From the NCBI GenBank assembly GCA_965237485.1, contig CBDEFQ010000004.1:434001-498000 (forward strand): 64,000 bases of DNA, in the 5' to 3' direction. Made by a program: the position numbers and the translations under genes. The notes beneath the pieces are model-generated. The model did not search any database, was not told where the DNA came from, and was given only the letters and a program-made list of their open reading frames with translations. This DNA is from JAAELZ01 sp965237485 (GTDB taxonomy: Bacteria > Pseudomonadota > Gammaproteobacteria > Arenicellales > Poriferihabitantaceae). The first letter of the stretch is position 1. The number at the start of each line of letters is the position of its first letter. This document shows positions 19,334-27,096 of the stretch, piece after piece.

Positions 19334-19945
19334 TTATACAGGCCACCTTCCATTTTTAATTGCGTACACGCATTTCAGCACTTCGGATACGCCTTGAATA
19401 ATTAAGAGGGAGATACCCACCGGGAGGGCAGATTTAATAGGTCCCATCGCAGGCATCCACGCAGTGTCCATGCCTTTTTCTCCGCGTTCCCAAGACTCCA
19501 TTGCGTAATCGACAGACATATACAAAAAGACGATCATGCCAGGGAAGAATAAAAACAGATAAAGTACTAGGTCTACGGTTGCTTGGTTCTTCTGTTTCCA
19601 GTTGCGGTAGATGAAGTCTGCCCGTATATGTACACCCCGCGAAAGCGCATACGCAGCACCTAACATAAATAAAGCTCCGTTAAACATGCGGCTGATGTCA
19701 TACGCCCACATTGTTGGAGCAACAAAAAATTTTCGAGCAATAACTTCGTACACCATCGCAATGCACATCGGAATCAGCAAAAAGCTAACTGCTTTTCCAA
19801 TCCATAGACTAAAGGTATCAATCGCCCAGATAATTCTTTTCATCCACGGCTCCATATCGTCGGGTAACTGGTCCGGGTCTGCCGAGCGGCGTTCAGCGAT
19901 GAGTTCGTCTGCTATCTCAAGATCTTCTATGGGTTCTTCAGCCAT
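19334..19945 (-). CDS. dctQ: TRAP transporter small membrane subunit (DctQ type)
   Basis: A 203-residue protein with an acidic cytoplasmic N-terminus (residues 1-30) and four predicted membrane helices, the second followed by the ARKFFVAPTMWAYD segment typical of DctQ. It bridges DctP capture and DctM transport. A 160-base gap without a clear gene separates it from dctM, unusual for a TRAP operon in which the two often abut or overlap. Confidence 0.9.
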   Translation of the reverse strand: MAEEPIEDLEIADELIAERRSADPDQLPDDMEPWMKRIIWAIDTFSLWIGKAVSFLLIPMCIAMVYEVIARKFFVAPTMWAYDISRMFNGALFMLGAAYALSRGVHIRADFIYRNWKQKNQATVDLVLYLFLFFPGMIVFLYMSVDYAMESWERGEKGMDTAWMPAMGPIKSALPVGISLLIIQGVSEVLKCVYAIKNGRWPV

Positions 19946-20090
19946 ATTTCTCTCTCTTTAAGGTGGAAAAGCTGCGTGGGTTGCGTTATTTATAGCAGCC
20001 AGGGTTACGCCAGTGGCATGTCTATCAATTGAATAGGATAAAGCCTATAAATTCAATAGATAGAAATACAACCGATAACGGCCAGCGAAA

Positions 20091-20111
20091 GGGCTCTGCA
20101 AAGCAGAGCCC
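20091..20111 (-). other. Strong hairpin between dctP and dctQ
   Basis: A perfect 9-bp stem, GGGCTCTGC / GCAGAGCCC, with an AAA loop lies 19 bases after the dctP stop. No U-run follows on the transcribed strand, so it is more likely an RNA-stabilising or attenuating hairpin than a full terminator. Such elements often let the periplasmic binding protein be made in excess over the membrane subunits. Confidence 0.5.
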
Positions 20112-20129
20112 AATCAGTGTAACAACGTC

Positions 20130-21233
20130 TTACTTAGCTATCGACTTAGCAAACGCTTGGCCTAAAGCAGCATTAGAAGTCTGTGCGCCAGCCCAAAATG
20201 GAACCGCAATTTCAGCAAAGGCTTTTTGTGAATCCCAAACTTCTTTGAAGAAAGCGTTCTCAGCGGCATTCTTTTCAAGTGCTGCATTCGCTGCATCCAT
20301 GTACGCAGGGAAATAATCTGCAGGCGTGTCATGTAACTGAACGCCATGGTTATCAACTAAATCTTTAAGTGCCTTACCATTTTCATAGATACGGTAGCTT
20401 AATGAACGAATTAAAGAAGCGTCAGCTGCAATGTGCATTGCGTCTTGCTGTGCTGGAGTTAACTTGTTCCAAACGTCGCCGTTAATGTACATATCAGCAT
20501 TTACAACTACTTGGTGTAAACCTTGTAGGTAGTAGTGCTTAAGTACCTTTTGGAAACCAAAAACGCTATCTGGCTTTGGACAGCACCATTCTGCTGCGTC
20601 GATTGTACCCTTCTCAAGCGCTGGAAGAATATCGCCGCCACCCATAGAAACAGCAGCTACGCCAATGTCGTTATAAGTTTGGCCTGGTATCCCTGGAGGT
20701 GCGCGAAAACGTAGTTTGCGGAAATCTTCCATACTATTGATAGGCTCTTTGAACCAACCTAAGGCTTCTGGACCAACAGGTTGTAGCATTAAGCCATGAA
20801 CGTTCATGCCCATCTCATCCCACAAGCGATCATATAGCTCGCGGCCACCGCCGTTCATAAACCAAGAAATGAAAGCGATGTTATCAATACCAACACCCGC
20901 GCCCGCTACAGGAGAACCAAATAACATCGCAGCAGGGTGCTGACCCGACCAATAGTGTGTCCACGCGAAACCGCCGTCTACAAGGCCCTTATCGACCGCG
21001 TTTAGGATGTCACGGCCCGATACGATAGCACCATCTGGTAATACTTTGATCACAACTTCGCCGCCAGTTAGCTTACTAACGTTTTCAGCAAAATCTTTTA
21101 CCATCACGATTTCGTCAGCTTTTGTAGGTAAAACTGACTGAATCTTAATGGTAGTGACAGCGCTTGCAAGAGAGCTTGCGCCAATAGTGCCTGCACAAAT
21201 TAGGCTGGTTAACAGTTTTAAATGAGTTTTCAT
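20130..21233 (-). CDS. dctP: TRAP transporter substrate-binding protein (DctP type)
   Basis: A periplasmic solute receptor of about 367 residues. It has a signal peptide ending near SLASA (residue about 25), then the DctP fold with KVLPDGAIVSGRDILNAV near 60-77, the substrate-contact region KLRFRAPPGIPGQ near 170 containing the conserved carboxylate-binding arginine, and an EWCCPKPD segment near 215. I place the start at the ATG at 21233, which has GGAGGA nine bases upstream. It is the promoter-proximal gene of the hps-like operon. Confidence 0.9.
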   Translation of the reverse strand: MKTHLKLLTSLICAGTIGASSLASAVTTIKIQSVLPTKADEIVMVKDFAENVSKLTGGEVVIKVLPDGAIVSGRDILNAVDKGLVDGGFAWTHYWSGQHPAAMLFGSPVAGAGVGIDNIAFISWFMNGGGRELYDRLWDEMGMNVHGLMLQPVGPEALGWFKEPINSMEDFRKLRFRAPPGIPGQTYNDIGVAAVSMGGGDILPALEKGTIDAAEWCCPKPDSVFGFQKVLKHYYLQGLHQVVVNADMYINGDVWNKLTPAQQDAMHIAADASLIRSLSYRIYENGKALKDLVDNHGVQLHDTPADYFPAYMDAANAALEKNAAENAFFKEVWDSQKAFAEIAVPFWAGAQTSNAALGQAFAKSIAK

Positions 21234-21403
21234 GCTCAATCTCCTCCGAGTTGAAATAATAATTTATAAATGGTGACCAGATAAATGCCCAGTACGAGGC
21301 GATGACAGGCTTAAAACGACTGGCCGATCGTTGTAAACGTTTTTGTAAAGCGGTTGCATACGAATGGCCGCTTCGCAAAATCTAAAATCAGCGTGTATCA
21401 AGC

Positions 21404-22189
21404 TCATGACAGCGCGCTGTTATAATAGTGTTGGGTGGTTAAACACAGCGTTTCCCTGTACTCCACGGGTGTGTCTTCTAAATCAAAAGCGAGGCGCTTG
21501 ACGCACAACAAAGCCACATTTTTCTCAGTCTCTAAGATGCTTGCTTGGGTAGTATCGGCGTTCACAGCAATCACTTTATCTTCTGCGCGTTTAATAATGA
21601 CCCCAAAGCTTTGTTCGTATAGCTCATAAATATTATTGAGTATTTGTTCTTTTTTAAGGTCGAGCACTACATTAAACCGCAGTGCACATATTGCAATGGT
21701 TTCTAGAATGGTTGGTTCACCGTCTAGATGCCTAACCCGCTTGATGAAAATGACATTTGACCCGCGCTGCAATTTAAGCGCATCAAGTTCTGCATCAACC
21801 GCAGGCCGAAGATCTACCGACAACACATTGGTGACCGGCAAACTGCGTTTACCCACGTTAGGCAAAATGTTAAAAAAGTGAAATAACTTTAAATCTGAAT
21901 TGTGGCTGGCAACATAGGTACCCTTACCTTGGCGCCGCAGTAACAAACGGTTTTTAACCAAGGAGTCAATTGCCTTACGAACCGTACCTTGACTAACTTC
22001 ATACTCAATAGACAGGGCTGTTTCGCCAGGTATTTTATCGCCTGGTTGCCATTCGCCATGATGTATTCGCGCCACGATAAATGCTCTAATTTGCACATAG
22101 AGTGGGGTGTCATCAAAAATGGTTTGACCAGAATTCAAAACAATATCTAAAGTTATCTTTCTAAGAAGTACTGTATAACAAAGATACAA
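21404..22189 (-). CDS. GntR/HutC-family transcriptional regulator
   Basis: A DNA-binding regulator with an N-terminal winged helix (TPLYVQIRAFIV...GDKIPGETALSIEYEVSQGTVRKAIDSL, about residues 30-80 of the longest form) and a C-terminal UTRA effector domain. The longest form starts at TTG 22189, inside the operator-like palindrome; an internal TTG at 22138, just before the conserved domain, is a more plausible start. It precedes the TRAP/hps genes on the same strand by about 165 bases. The likely role is substrate-responsive control of the cluster. Confidence 0.85.
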   Translation of the reverse strand: MYLCYTVLLRKITLDIVLNSGQTIFDDTPLYVQIRAFIVARIHHGEWQPGDKIPGETALSIEYEVSQGTVRKAIDSLVKNRLLLRRQGKGTYVASHNSDLKLFHFFNILPNVGKRSLPVTNVLSVDLRPAVDAELDALKLQRGSNVIFIKRVRHLDGEPTILETIAICALRFNVVLDLKKEQILNNIYELYEQSFGVIIKRAEDKVIAVNADTTQASILETEKNVALLCVKRLAFDLEDTPVEYRETLCLTTQHYYNSALS

Positions 22190-22192
22190 GTA

Positions 22193-22218
22193 TTACAACT
22201 CATATATAAGAGTTGTAA
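22193..22218. promoter_or_regulatory. Operator-like palindrome at the gntR promoter
   Basis: TTACAACTC and GAGTTGTAA form a perfect 9-bp inverted repeat around an 8-base AT spacer. It overlaps the farthest upstream start of the GntR gene. It is a good candidate for the regulator's own binding site; the GntR family commonly binds short palindromes in this position. Identification is by position and symmetry only. Confidence 0.55.
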
Positions 22219-22223
22219 GATAG

Positions 22224-22376
22224 ATGCCTAAAAGCATAATTGATCGAGGAGTAAAGAGAGGTCGCGCAATCGTGGCTAACGCGCTAAAAACCGATTTTAC
22301 GTTACTTAATAGGCGTGAGGTATTTACTTATATGGAGGCTATCGGTGGATTCAAACTACCGACCCCATCATTATGA
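22224..22376 (+). CDS. Possible 50-residue ORF or 5' remnant of a gene divergent from gntR
   Basis: An ATG six bases after the palindrome opens a frame of 50 codons (MPKSIIDRGVKRGRAI...). An in-frame GTG at 22272 is preceded by GAGAGG. I do not recognise the product. The frame ends within the tRNA-Met-like remnant, so it may be the first part of a gene cut by the integrative element, or it may be chance. A divergent gene beside a GntR operator would be a normal arrangement. Confidence 0.25.
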   Translation: MPKSIIDRGVKRGRAIVANALKTDFTLLNRREVFTYMEAIGGFKLPTPSL

Positions 22377-22380
22377 GTTA
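22333..22380 (-). other. tRNA-Met(CAU) 3'-half remnant, probable attachment site
   Basis: Read on the minus strand, this begins with an anticodon-arm stretch ACTCATAATGATGGGGTC, identical to elongator tRNA-Met. It continues through a T-arm-like region (TTTGAAT loop, one A-C mismatch in the stem) to an acceptor 3' strand ending TCCA. The 5' half of the tRNA is missing and the identity begins at the anticodon arm, as expected for an integrase att copy. The P4-type integrase starts about 145 bases away. The complete tRNA expected at the far end of the element is not in the window. Confidence 0.6.
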
Positions 22381-22525
22381 TAGGAAAGGGTTATTTACAG
22401 GATTTAACGAAAATGCATAAAGGTATATAAAGCAATGGTTTAAAGGGTATAATTGGGTTATGGTGGTTTACCAAGATATACAGAAATTAATCAAAAAGGT
22501 GACCCAATGGTGACCCAGCCTTTAA

Positions 22526-23812
22526 ATGATGGCGCAGACTGTGGAGTCTAAGCGGTTCAACTTCATTAAATCTAAGATAGATAGCTTAGAGGCGGATAAC
22601 GGAACAGAGCCTAGCTTCTATGATCTAAAGCAGCCGGGGCTGATGATTAGGATCAGGAAAAGTGGTCGCAAATCTTTTGAAGTGCGCAAAAAGATTAAAG
22701 GCAAGGCGGTAAGAATCGTATTAGGCGTATATCCTGATATGACCATCGAGCAAGCTAGAAACGCTGCAAGGAGCGCAATCAATAAAGCATCCGAAGGTAA
22801 AAACCCAAGTAAGCAGGTAGATGCAAAAAGAGCCGTTGAAATCTCACTTGCTGAATCACTGAAAGAGTACCTTTTCTCACGGCAAGGTGGCACAAAGCCT
22901 TTAAGGCAGAACTCGATTGATGCTTACCAACGGGCGGTTAATATCCATTTGAAGATGTGGAAGGGTCGCGCTATTGCTTCAATCTCGCGGGATGATGTTG
23001 AGAAAAGGCATCGAGCGATAAGCAAGCACAGTGAAAGCGCAGCAGACTATTCAATGCGTGTTCTTAGGGCGGTTCATAATTACATATCAGAAAAGTATCG
23101 GGATGAAGATGGCAGAGTGATTCTATTTGACAATCCCGTGAGCCAGATCAATCAAAATAAGTCATGGGGAGAGCTTAAAACCAGAAGCAATATCATTTAT
23201 GATCACCACTTATCAGATTGGTTTGAAGCTGTTGAAAGTATGCCAAGTTGGTTGCTTGGTTCTAACATCAGCCCAGAGGTGACCCGTGACTATTTTCTTT
23301 TTGTACTGTTTACTGGACTACGGAGGCGTGAAGCCTCTAACGTTGAGCATCGATGGATAGATATGGATGCAAAAACCATAGTAGTGCCTAGCGATGACAC
23401 TAAAAATCACCAAGCCCATCGTTTGCCATTGTCTCCGTTCCTAATGGAAATAGTTGAGCGCCGAATTAATAACAGCGATCATTTTTTGTTTGAGAACCCA
23501 AACACAGGTAAAGCTATTACTGAGCCTAAAAGGATAGTCAATCAAATTCGGGAACGGTGCGGGATGTACTTCACTATTCACGACTTACGACGAACCTTTG
23601 CGACAATTGCTAGCCGAATAATTGCGCGAGACTACGTGATAAAGAGAATCTTAAACCACAAACCGCTAAAGCATGATGTGACGGCCCAGAGCTACATCAA
23701 TCTAACCGTAGACGATCTACGGGAGCCTATGAATGCGATTAGTGAACACATATTAACGGTGGCTAGGCGGCATGGCAGTAATGTGATTCCGATAGCTGCT
23801 AGTAGAAAGTAG
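22526..23812 (+). CDS. int: P4-type tyrosine integrase (DUF4102 N-terminal domain)
   Basis: A 428-residue site-specific recombinase. It has an N-terminal DUF4102 arm-binding domain (LKQPGLMIRIRKSGRKSF to GVYPDMTIEQARNAA), a core-binding domain at about 110-200, and a catalytic domain with Arg in FTGLRRREASN near 265, HDLRRTF near 352-358 and the nucleophile Tyr in AQSYINL near 389. All catalytic residues appear intact. P4-type integrases usually target tRNA 3' ends, agreeing with the tRNA-Met remnant upstream. Two GGTGACCC direct repeats at about 22498-22517 may be arm sites. Confidence 0.93.
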   Translation: MMAQTVESKRFNFIKSKIDSLEADNGTEPSFYDLKQPGLMIRIRKSGRKSFEVRKKIKGKAVRIVLGVYPDMTIEQARNAARSAINKASEGKNPSKQVDAKRAVEISLAESLKEYLFSRQGGTKPLRQNSIDAYQRAVNIHLKMWKGRAIASISRDDVEKRHRAISKHSESAADYSMRVLRAVHNYISEKYRDEDGRVILFDNPVSQINQNKSWGELKTRSNIIYDHHLSDWFEAVESMPSWLLGSNISPEVTRDYFLFVLFTGLRRREASNVEHRWIDMDAKTIVVPSDDTKNHQAHRLPLSPFLMEIVERRINNSDHFLFENPNTGKAITEPKRIVNQIRERCGMYFTIHDLRRTFATIASRIIARDYVIKRILNHKPLKHDVTAQSYINLTVDDLREPMNAISEHILTVARRHGSNVIPIAASRK

Positions 23813-23835
23813 AGCATACACGCATAACAGTTTAT

Positions 23836-23884
23836 CCAAGCCTAGGGTAGCTCCCGAAAATCAGAACCCTACTGGTCGGCTTGG
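23836..23884. terminator. Hairpin downstream of the integrase
   Basis: CCAAGCC at 23836-23842 pairs with GGCTTGG at 23878-23884, with a second inner pair TAGGGT/ACCCTA. It is followed by an AT-rich stretch but not a clear T-run, so termination is possible rather than certain. Confidence 0.4.
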
Positions 23885-23906
23885 TTAATTAATTTAGGGG
23901 CGTAAT

Positions 23907-24041
23907 ATGGGAAGCGTTTTTATGAGAGAACCAGACGAGTTTATAGTTAGTGTCGGCGCAGGCCGTGAAGGGATAGTACCAGCGGTCGAGCTAAAGTTAT
24001 TAGCTTGCGCGCTTAGTTATAGATTTAAAATGAGGGGCTGA
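23907..24041 (+). CDS. Small hypothetical protein of the integrative element
   Basis: A 44-codon frame starting at ATG 23907 and ending two bases before the next gene, with the next gene's GAGGGG ribosome site inside its last codons. The tight coupling to the downstream frame suggests it is translated. I recognise no domain. It could also start at an internal ATG at 23922. Confidence 0.4.
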   Translation: MGSVFMREPDEFIVSVGAGREGIVPAVELKLLACALSYRFKMRG

Positions 24042-24043
24042 CC

Positions 24044-25012
24044 TTGAGCGAAATATTTATAGACATTGAGGCCAAAGACATTAAGGGAATTTTTTTGCAT
24101 AGGGATGAACTTGAAAAAGAGTTACGAAGTCGAGGTATTGAGAGAGTAGATAAATTTATTGATTTAGCTGTAAAGGCTTATAAACTCCTTGAAAGCTTCG
24201 ACCTTGAAGATGAAAACTTTATGGCTCAAGCGGAGCTTATTGTTAAGAGTGACTTTGTAGAATTTAACGATAATTTATTTTTAGCTTTCGATGAGATCAT
24301 GAATTGCGCTGACAGAGGGGCGCTTGAAAAAATTATAGCTCCTTACACGCTGGAAGAAATTTTAGAAGTAAGCAGTATAGATACTAATCACAAATTGGCT
24401 AATAAGGGTCCAAAGAAGGAAAGTGAAGAAGCATTTATTGTGAATAGTGTGTTCACCTTTTTTAGGCATAGCGTTATTTATGATGTTTATAGTCATATAA
24501 ATTCTATAGAGCATCCCGAGCAAACAGCACTCCAAGCAATACAGCAGCTTTTAGATTCTGCTATTCGGTGGTCTGTGCTGGGTTTAATAATTTTGGCCTG
24601 CGGCAAGGAAGAAGATATTATTGATGTGGCGGAAACCTGTATTGCTAGGGCAACAGGTTACGCAGATTCAGTTTTTATCATGGAGCCAATTTATGAGCAA
24701 TTAGACGATACAGGAGAGTTAATTGGCCCGCTAAAGGCGCAGAAGCCAAGTGCTGAGAAAGGGCATTCTAATGTCTATACAACCGAGATGGGTCAGTTAG
24801 CTAAAGATACTCTTATAAAGTTTAGTAAATCCCCTGACACGGTGGGCTATAAACCGGCAGGCGTTGCGGCTTGGAAGTTTGCTAAAAATAACCCTCCTAC
24901 CTTCATGGGTACTACGGCTACTTTTCCAGATGATCATACAATAGAATATGATGGGACTAAGCGAACGAAAAAAGCTTTCTTGAATGCTATCGACAGGCAG
25001 GCAAAAAAGTAA
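24044..25012 (+). CDS. Hypothetical protein (322 aa), integrative-element cargo
   Basis: TTG start with GAGGGG seven bases upstream. The product is soluble, acidic and largely helical, with no signal peptide or clear membrane segment. I recognise no catalytic motif. The C-terminal third (GYKPAGVAAWKFAKNN, then a short basic tail) is lysine-rich. The gene is more AT-rich than the housekeeping genes around it, which fits mobile cargo. It lies between the integrase and an AlpA-like regulator, a slot where phage-inducible or defence genes are often found. No function is assigned. Confidence 0.6.
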   Translation: MSEIFIDIEAKDIKGIFLHRDELEKELRSRGIERVDKFIDLAVKAYKLLESFDLEDENFMAQAELIVKSDFVEFNDNLFLAFDEIMNCADRGALEKIIAPYTLEEILEVSSIDTNHKLANKGPKKESEEAFIVNSVFTFFRHSVIYDVYSHINSIEHPEQTALQAIQQLLDSAIRWSVLGLIILACGKEEDIIDVAETCIARATGYADSVFIMEPIYEQLDDTGELIGPLKAQKPSAEKGHSNVYTTEMGQLAKDTLIKFSKSPDTVGYKPAGVAAWKFAKNNPPTFMGTTATFPDDHTIEYDGTKRTKKAFLNAIDRQAKK

Positions 25013-25141
25013 CTCCGCTTTTCCCCGTTTCTCCCCGTTTTCCCTCATATCCTCCCGTCTTATCCCTTTTTTTAGCGAGCCTTTAAATCTAGCATTATCC
25101 TTCACGCCACATTAACTACCTTAACGGGGATTCATATTGAT

Positions 25142-25342
25142 ATGCGTGAATTATTAGAAAGAAAACAGGCGGCTAATTACATCGGAGTAAAAGAAGGGAC
25201 CCTTGCAGTTTGGGCAACCACAGGCAGGTATGCCATTCCTTACTTTAAGGTCGGCGGTCGTGTTCGGTACGATAAAGCGGAGTTGGATAGGTGGCTTGAT
25301 AGTCGTCGAGTAGGTGAACCACTTGTAGCGGTAGGAGGGTAG
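25142..25342 (+). CDS. AlpA/MerR-like helix-turn-helix excisionase or regulator
   Basis: A 66-residue protein with the HTH_17/AlpA layout: ERKQAANYIGVKEGTLAVWATTGR forms the helix-turn-helix and the KVGGRVRYDKAELDRWLDSR segment forms the wing and last helix. Such proteins act as excisionases or as activators of the integrase in P4-like elements. It is followed after two bases by a small cysteine protein with an overlapping ribosome site. Confidence 0.8.
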   Translation: MRELLERKQAANYIGVKEGTLAVWATTGRYAIPYFKVGGRVRYDKAELDRWLDSRRVGEPLVAVGG

Positions 25343-25344
25343 CC

Positions 25345-25527
25345 ATGACAATACCTCAAAAAACGGGCAATAAGGCCAAATTACGCGCACCGGTTAACGT
25401 AATGTGTAAGCAGTGCATCTATGACCCCTCACAGGAGGGAACATGGCGAAAACAGGTTGAAAACTGTACATCTCGTGACTGCGCTCTTTACAGGGTGCGT
25501 CCACTTTCAACGGGGGGTGTAATATGA
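25345..25527 (+). CDS. Small cysteine-rich prophage-type protein
   Basis: A 60-residue protein with CKQCIYDP...GTWRKQVENCTSRDCALYRVRP, i.e. four cysteines positioned for one zinc ion. Proteins with this Cys pattern are frequent in P4-like and other prophage regulatory modules; their role is not known to me. GGAGGG lies five bases before the ATG. The gene overlaps the next frame by ATGA. Confidence 0.65.
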   Translation: MTIPQKTGNKAKLRAPVNVMCKQCIYDPSQEGTWRKQVENCTSRDCALYRVRPLSTGGVI

Positions 25528-25664
25528 ATAGCCTAATCAAAAAAAACGCCACAAGCATTGACGGGCAGAGTGGCGTTTTAGATGTCGATAGCAGTTCAGC
25601 TAACGAGCTAAATATTAACATGAGAGTGCAGCATAACTCATCGAGTATCTACATAATTTGTTAA
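25524..25664 (+). pseudogene. Truncated ORF at the IS5 junction
   Basis: ATG 25524 overlaps the preceding stop (ATGA). About 32 codons belong to the integrative element; the frame then enters the IS5-family left end at 25622 and stops at 25662. The original C-terminus, and whatever followed it in the element, is lost from this location. Confidence 0.55.
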
Positions 25665-26824
25665 AATTAGGCATGCAAAAACCATTCGCCACCCAACGAG
25701 ATTTATTAGTATCAAGATCAGATTTGGATCATCCAATTCTGCATAGTCTTGATGATACAGAAGTGCTATTAGATTGGAGCGAAATAGAGACACTGCTTTC
25801 ATCTATTTATGCTGGCACTACTGGCCGCCCTAGTTATCCATTACTTAGTTTGTTCCGCAGCTTGATGCTGGGAATTTGGTATGAACTGTCGGATAGGGAG
25901 TTAGCACAGTGCTTATTTAGAGATTTATTGTTTCGTAAGTTTTGCCACTTTGAGTTAGGCGGCGATGTACCTGAAGCTTCGACCCTTGGGTGCTTTCGTA
26001 ACCAGTTAATGGAGCACGAACTGTGGGACCGCTTGCTAGGTGAGATCAATCGTCAACTTGAAGCGAAGAACATTATTATGAGCAAGGGGCGCATCAACAT
26101 TATAGATGCAACACCTATAGAAGCGGCTCGTTCTGGAAATGGTAACGGCAAAGATGGGACGCCTAAGCGAGACCCTGAAGCGAGCTGGCATGTCAAAAAT
26201 GACAGCCGAGGTCGAAAGAAGTCTACCTATGGCTACTCAGTGCATACGGGAGTTGATGAGGATGGGTTTGTTCAGCACCAGAATGTGACGCCAGGGCATG
26301 TTCATGACAGCCAACTGCGCGATGAATTGCTGTTGGGCGATGAGACTGCCCTATATGCTGATGCGGCGTATAGTTCTGAGGAGACGCGAGATAAACTGGA
26401 GCAACTTGGAATTGATGATCAGGTTCAACGCAAGGGCTATCGAGGTAATCCGTTGTCAGATGCAGACCGTACCCGTAATGCAGTTATTGCGGTAACGCGA
26501 GCAGGTGGCGAACGGCTCTTTGCGACTTACAAGCAGCATTATGGTTTAGCTCGCACTCGGTTCATGGGGCTAGCGAAGAACCAGACTGTTTACGGCCTAG
26601 CGGCGATGGCAGCGAATATCCGTAAAGGTGCTAAGTTCTTAAGCTTGTATGGCTTGCCTGATTGGCACTATGCTGGATAGTTGTGCCTTTAATATGGCTT
26701 AGGTGCTCGAATTGATAAAATAGTGACTAAATGATGATCGAATACGCGAAACTGGGCAAATATAGCTCAAAAAATGAGTGCTTCGAAAATATCAAACTAA
26801 AATCGTGAGTTACGCTGCGCTCTC
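25622..26824 (+). mobile_element. IS5-family insertion sequence, about 1.2 kb
   Basis: The ends are imperfect inverted repeats: left GAGAGTGCAGCATAACTCA at 25622, right (reverse complement) GAGAGCGCAGCGTAACTCA ending at 26824. It contains one transposase gene. The flanks, ...TTAACAT on the left and AACTTATC on the right, show no target duplication. The left flank is integrative-element DNA and the right flank is ftsX, so this copy probably marks a recombination or deletion junction rather than a simple insertion. Confidence 0.85.
25673..26680 (+). CDS. IS5-family transposase
   Basis: A DDE transposase of about 335 residues with an N-terminal DUF772-type domain (SYPLLSLFRSLMLGIWYELSDRELAQCL) and a catalytic core. 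The core shows Asp in INIIDATPIEAARS near residue 150, Asp in ALYADAAYSS near 238 and a Glu in the GERLFATYKQHYGLARTR helix near 284. The ATG at 25673 is preferred over an upstream TTG at 25658. The gene looks intact. Confidence 0.9.
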   Translation: MQKPFATQRDLLVSRSDLDHPILHSLDDTEVLLDWSEIETLLSSIYAGTTGRPSYPLLSLFRSLMLGIWYELSDRELAQCLFRDLLFRKFCHFELGGDVPEASTLGCFRNQLMEHELWDRLLGEINRQLEAKNIIMSKGRINIIDATPIEAARSGNGNGKDGTPKRDPEASWHVKNDSRGRKKSTYGYSVHTGVDEDGFVQHQNVTPGHVHDSQLRDELLLGDETALYADAAYSSEETRDKLEQLGIDDQVQRKGYRGNPLSDADRTRNAVIAVTRAGGERLFATYKQHYGLARTRFMGLAKNQTVYGLAAMAANIRKGAKFLSLYGLPDWHYAG

Positions 26825-27096
26825 AACTTATCATTATTAATTGCTGTTAGTAGCTCTTCTATTTTCGTTTCTGTAGTGCCTTTGTATAGATACATTGAAA
26901 TTTGTGGGCGGCTTTGCCATTGCTCTCCGAAAGAGGATAGGCTGTCTGCTAGGCTAAATAAAATAGCGGGGATACTTAGGCCAATGCCTAGGGCTAAAAC
27001 TGTTAAGGCTGTTGTGGCTTTTTGTTCAGCGAACTGTCCTAGCGTATAAAAGAACACCTGCAAGTGGCGGCGAAAGTACGTTTTAAGCTTCTGCAT
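26825..27096 (-). pseudogene. ftsX: ftsX, truncated after about 90 codons by the IS5 element
   Basis: The first ~90 residues of the FtsX division protein: basic cytoplasmic start (MQKLKTYFRRHLQVFFYTLGQ), first membrane helix (ALTVLALGIGLSIPAILFSLAD) and the beginning of the periplasmic domain. The frame then runs eight codons into the IS and stops at 26797. Normal FtsX has about 300-350 residues and three further membrane helices, so the product cannot form the FtsEX transporter-like complex that activates EnvC. The remaining 3' part is not in the window. Confidence 0.85.
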
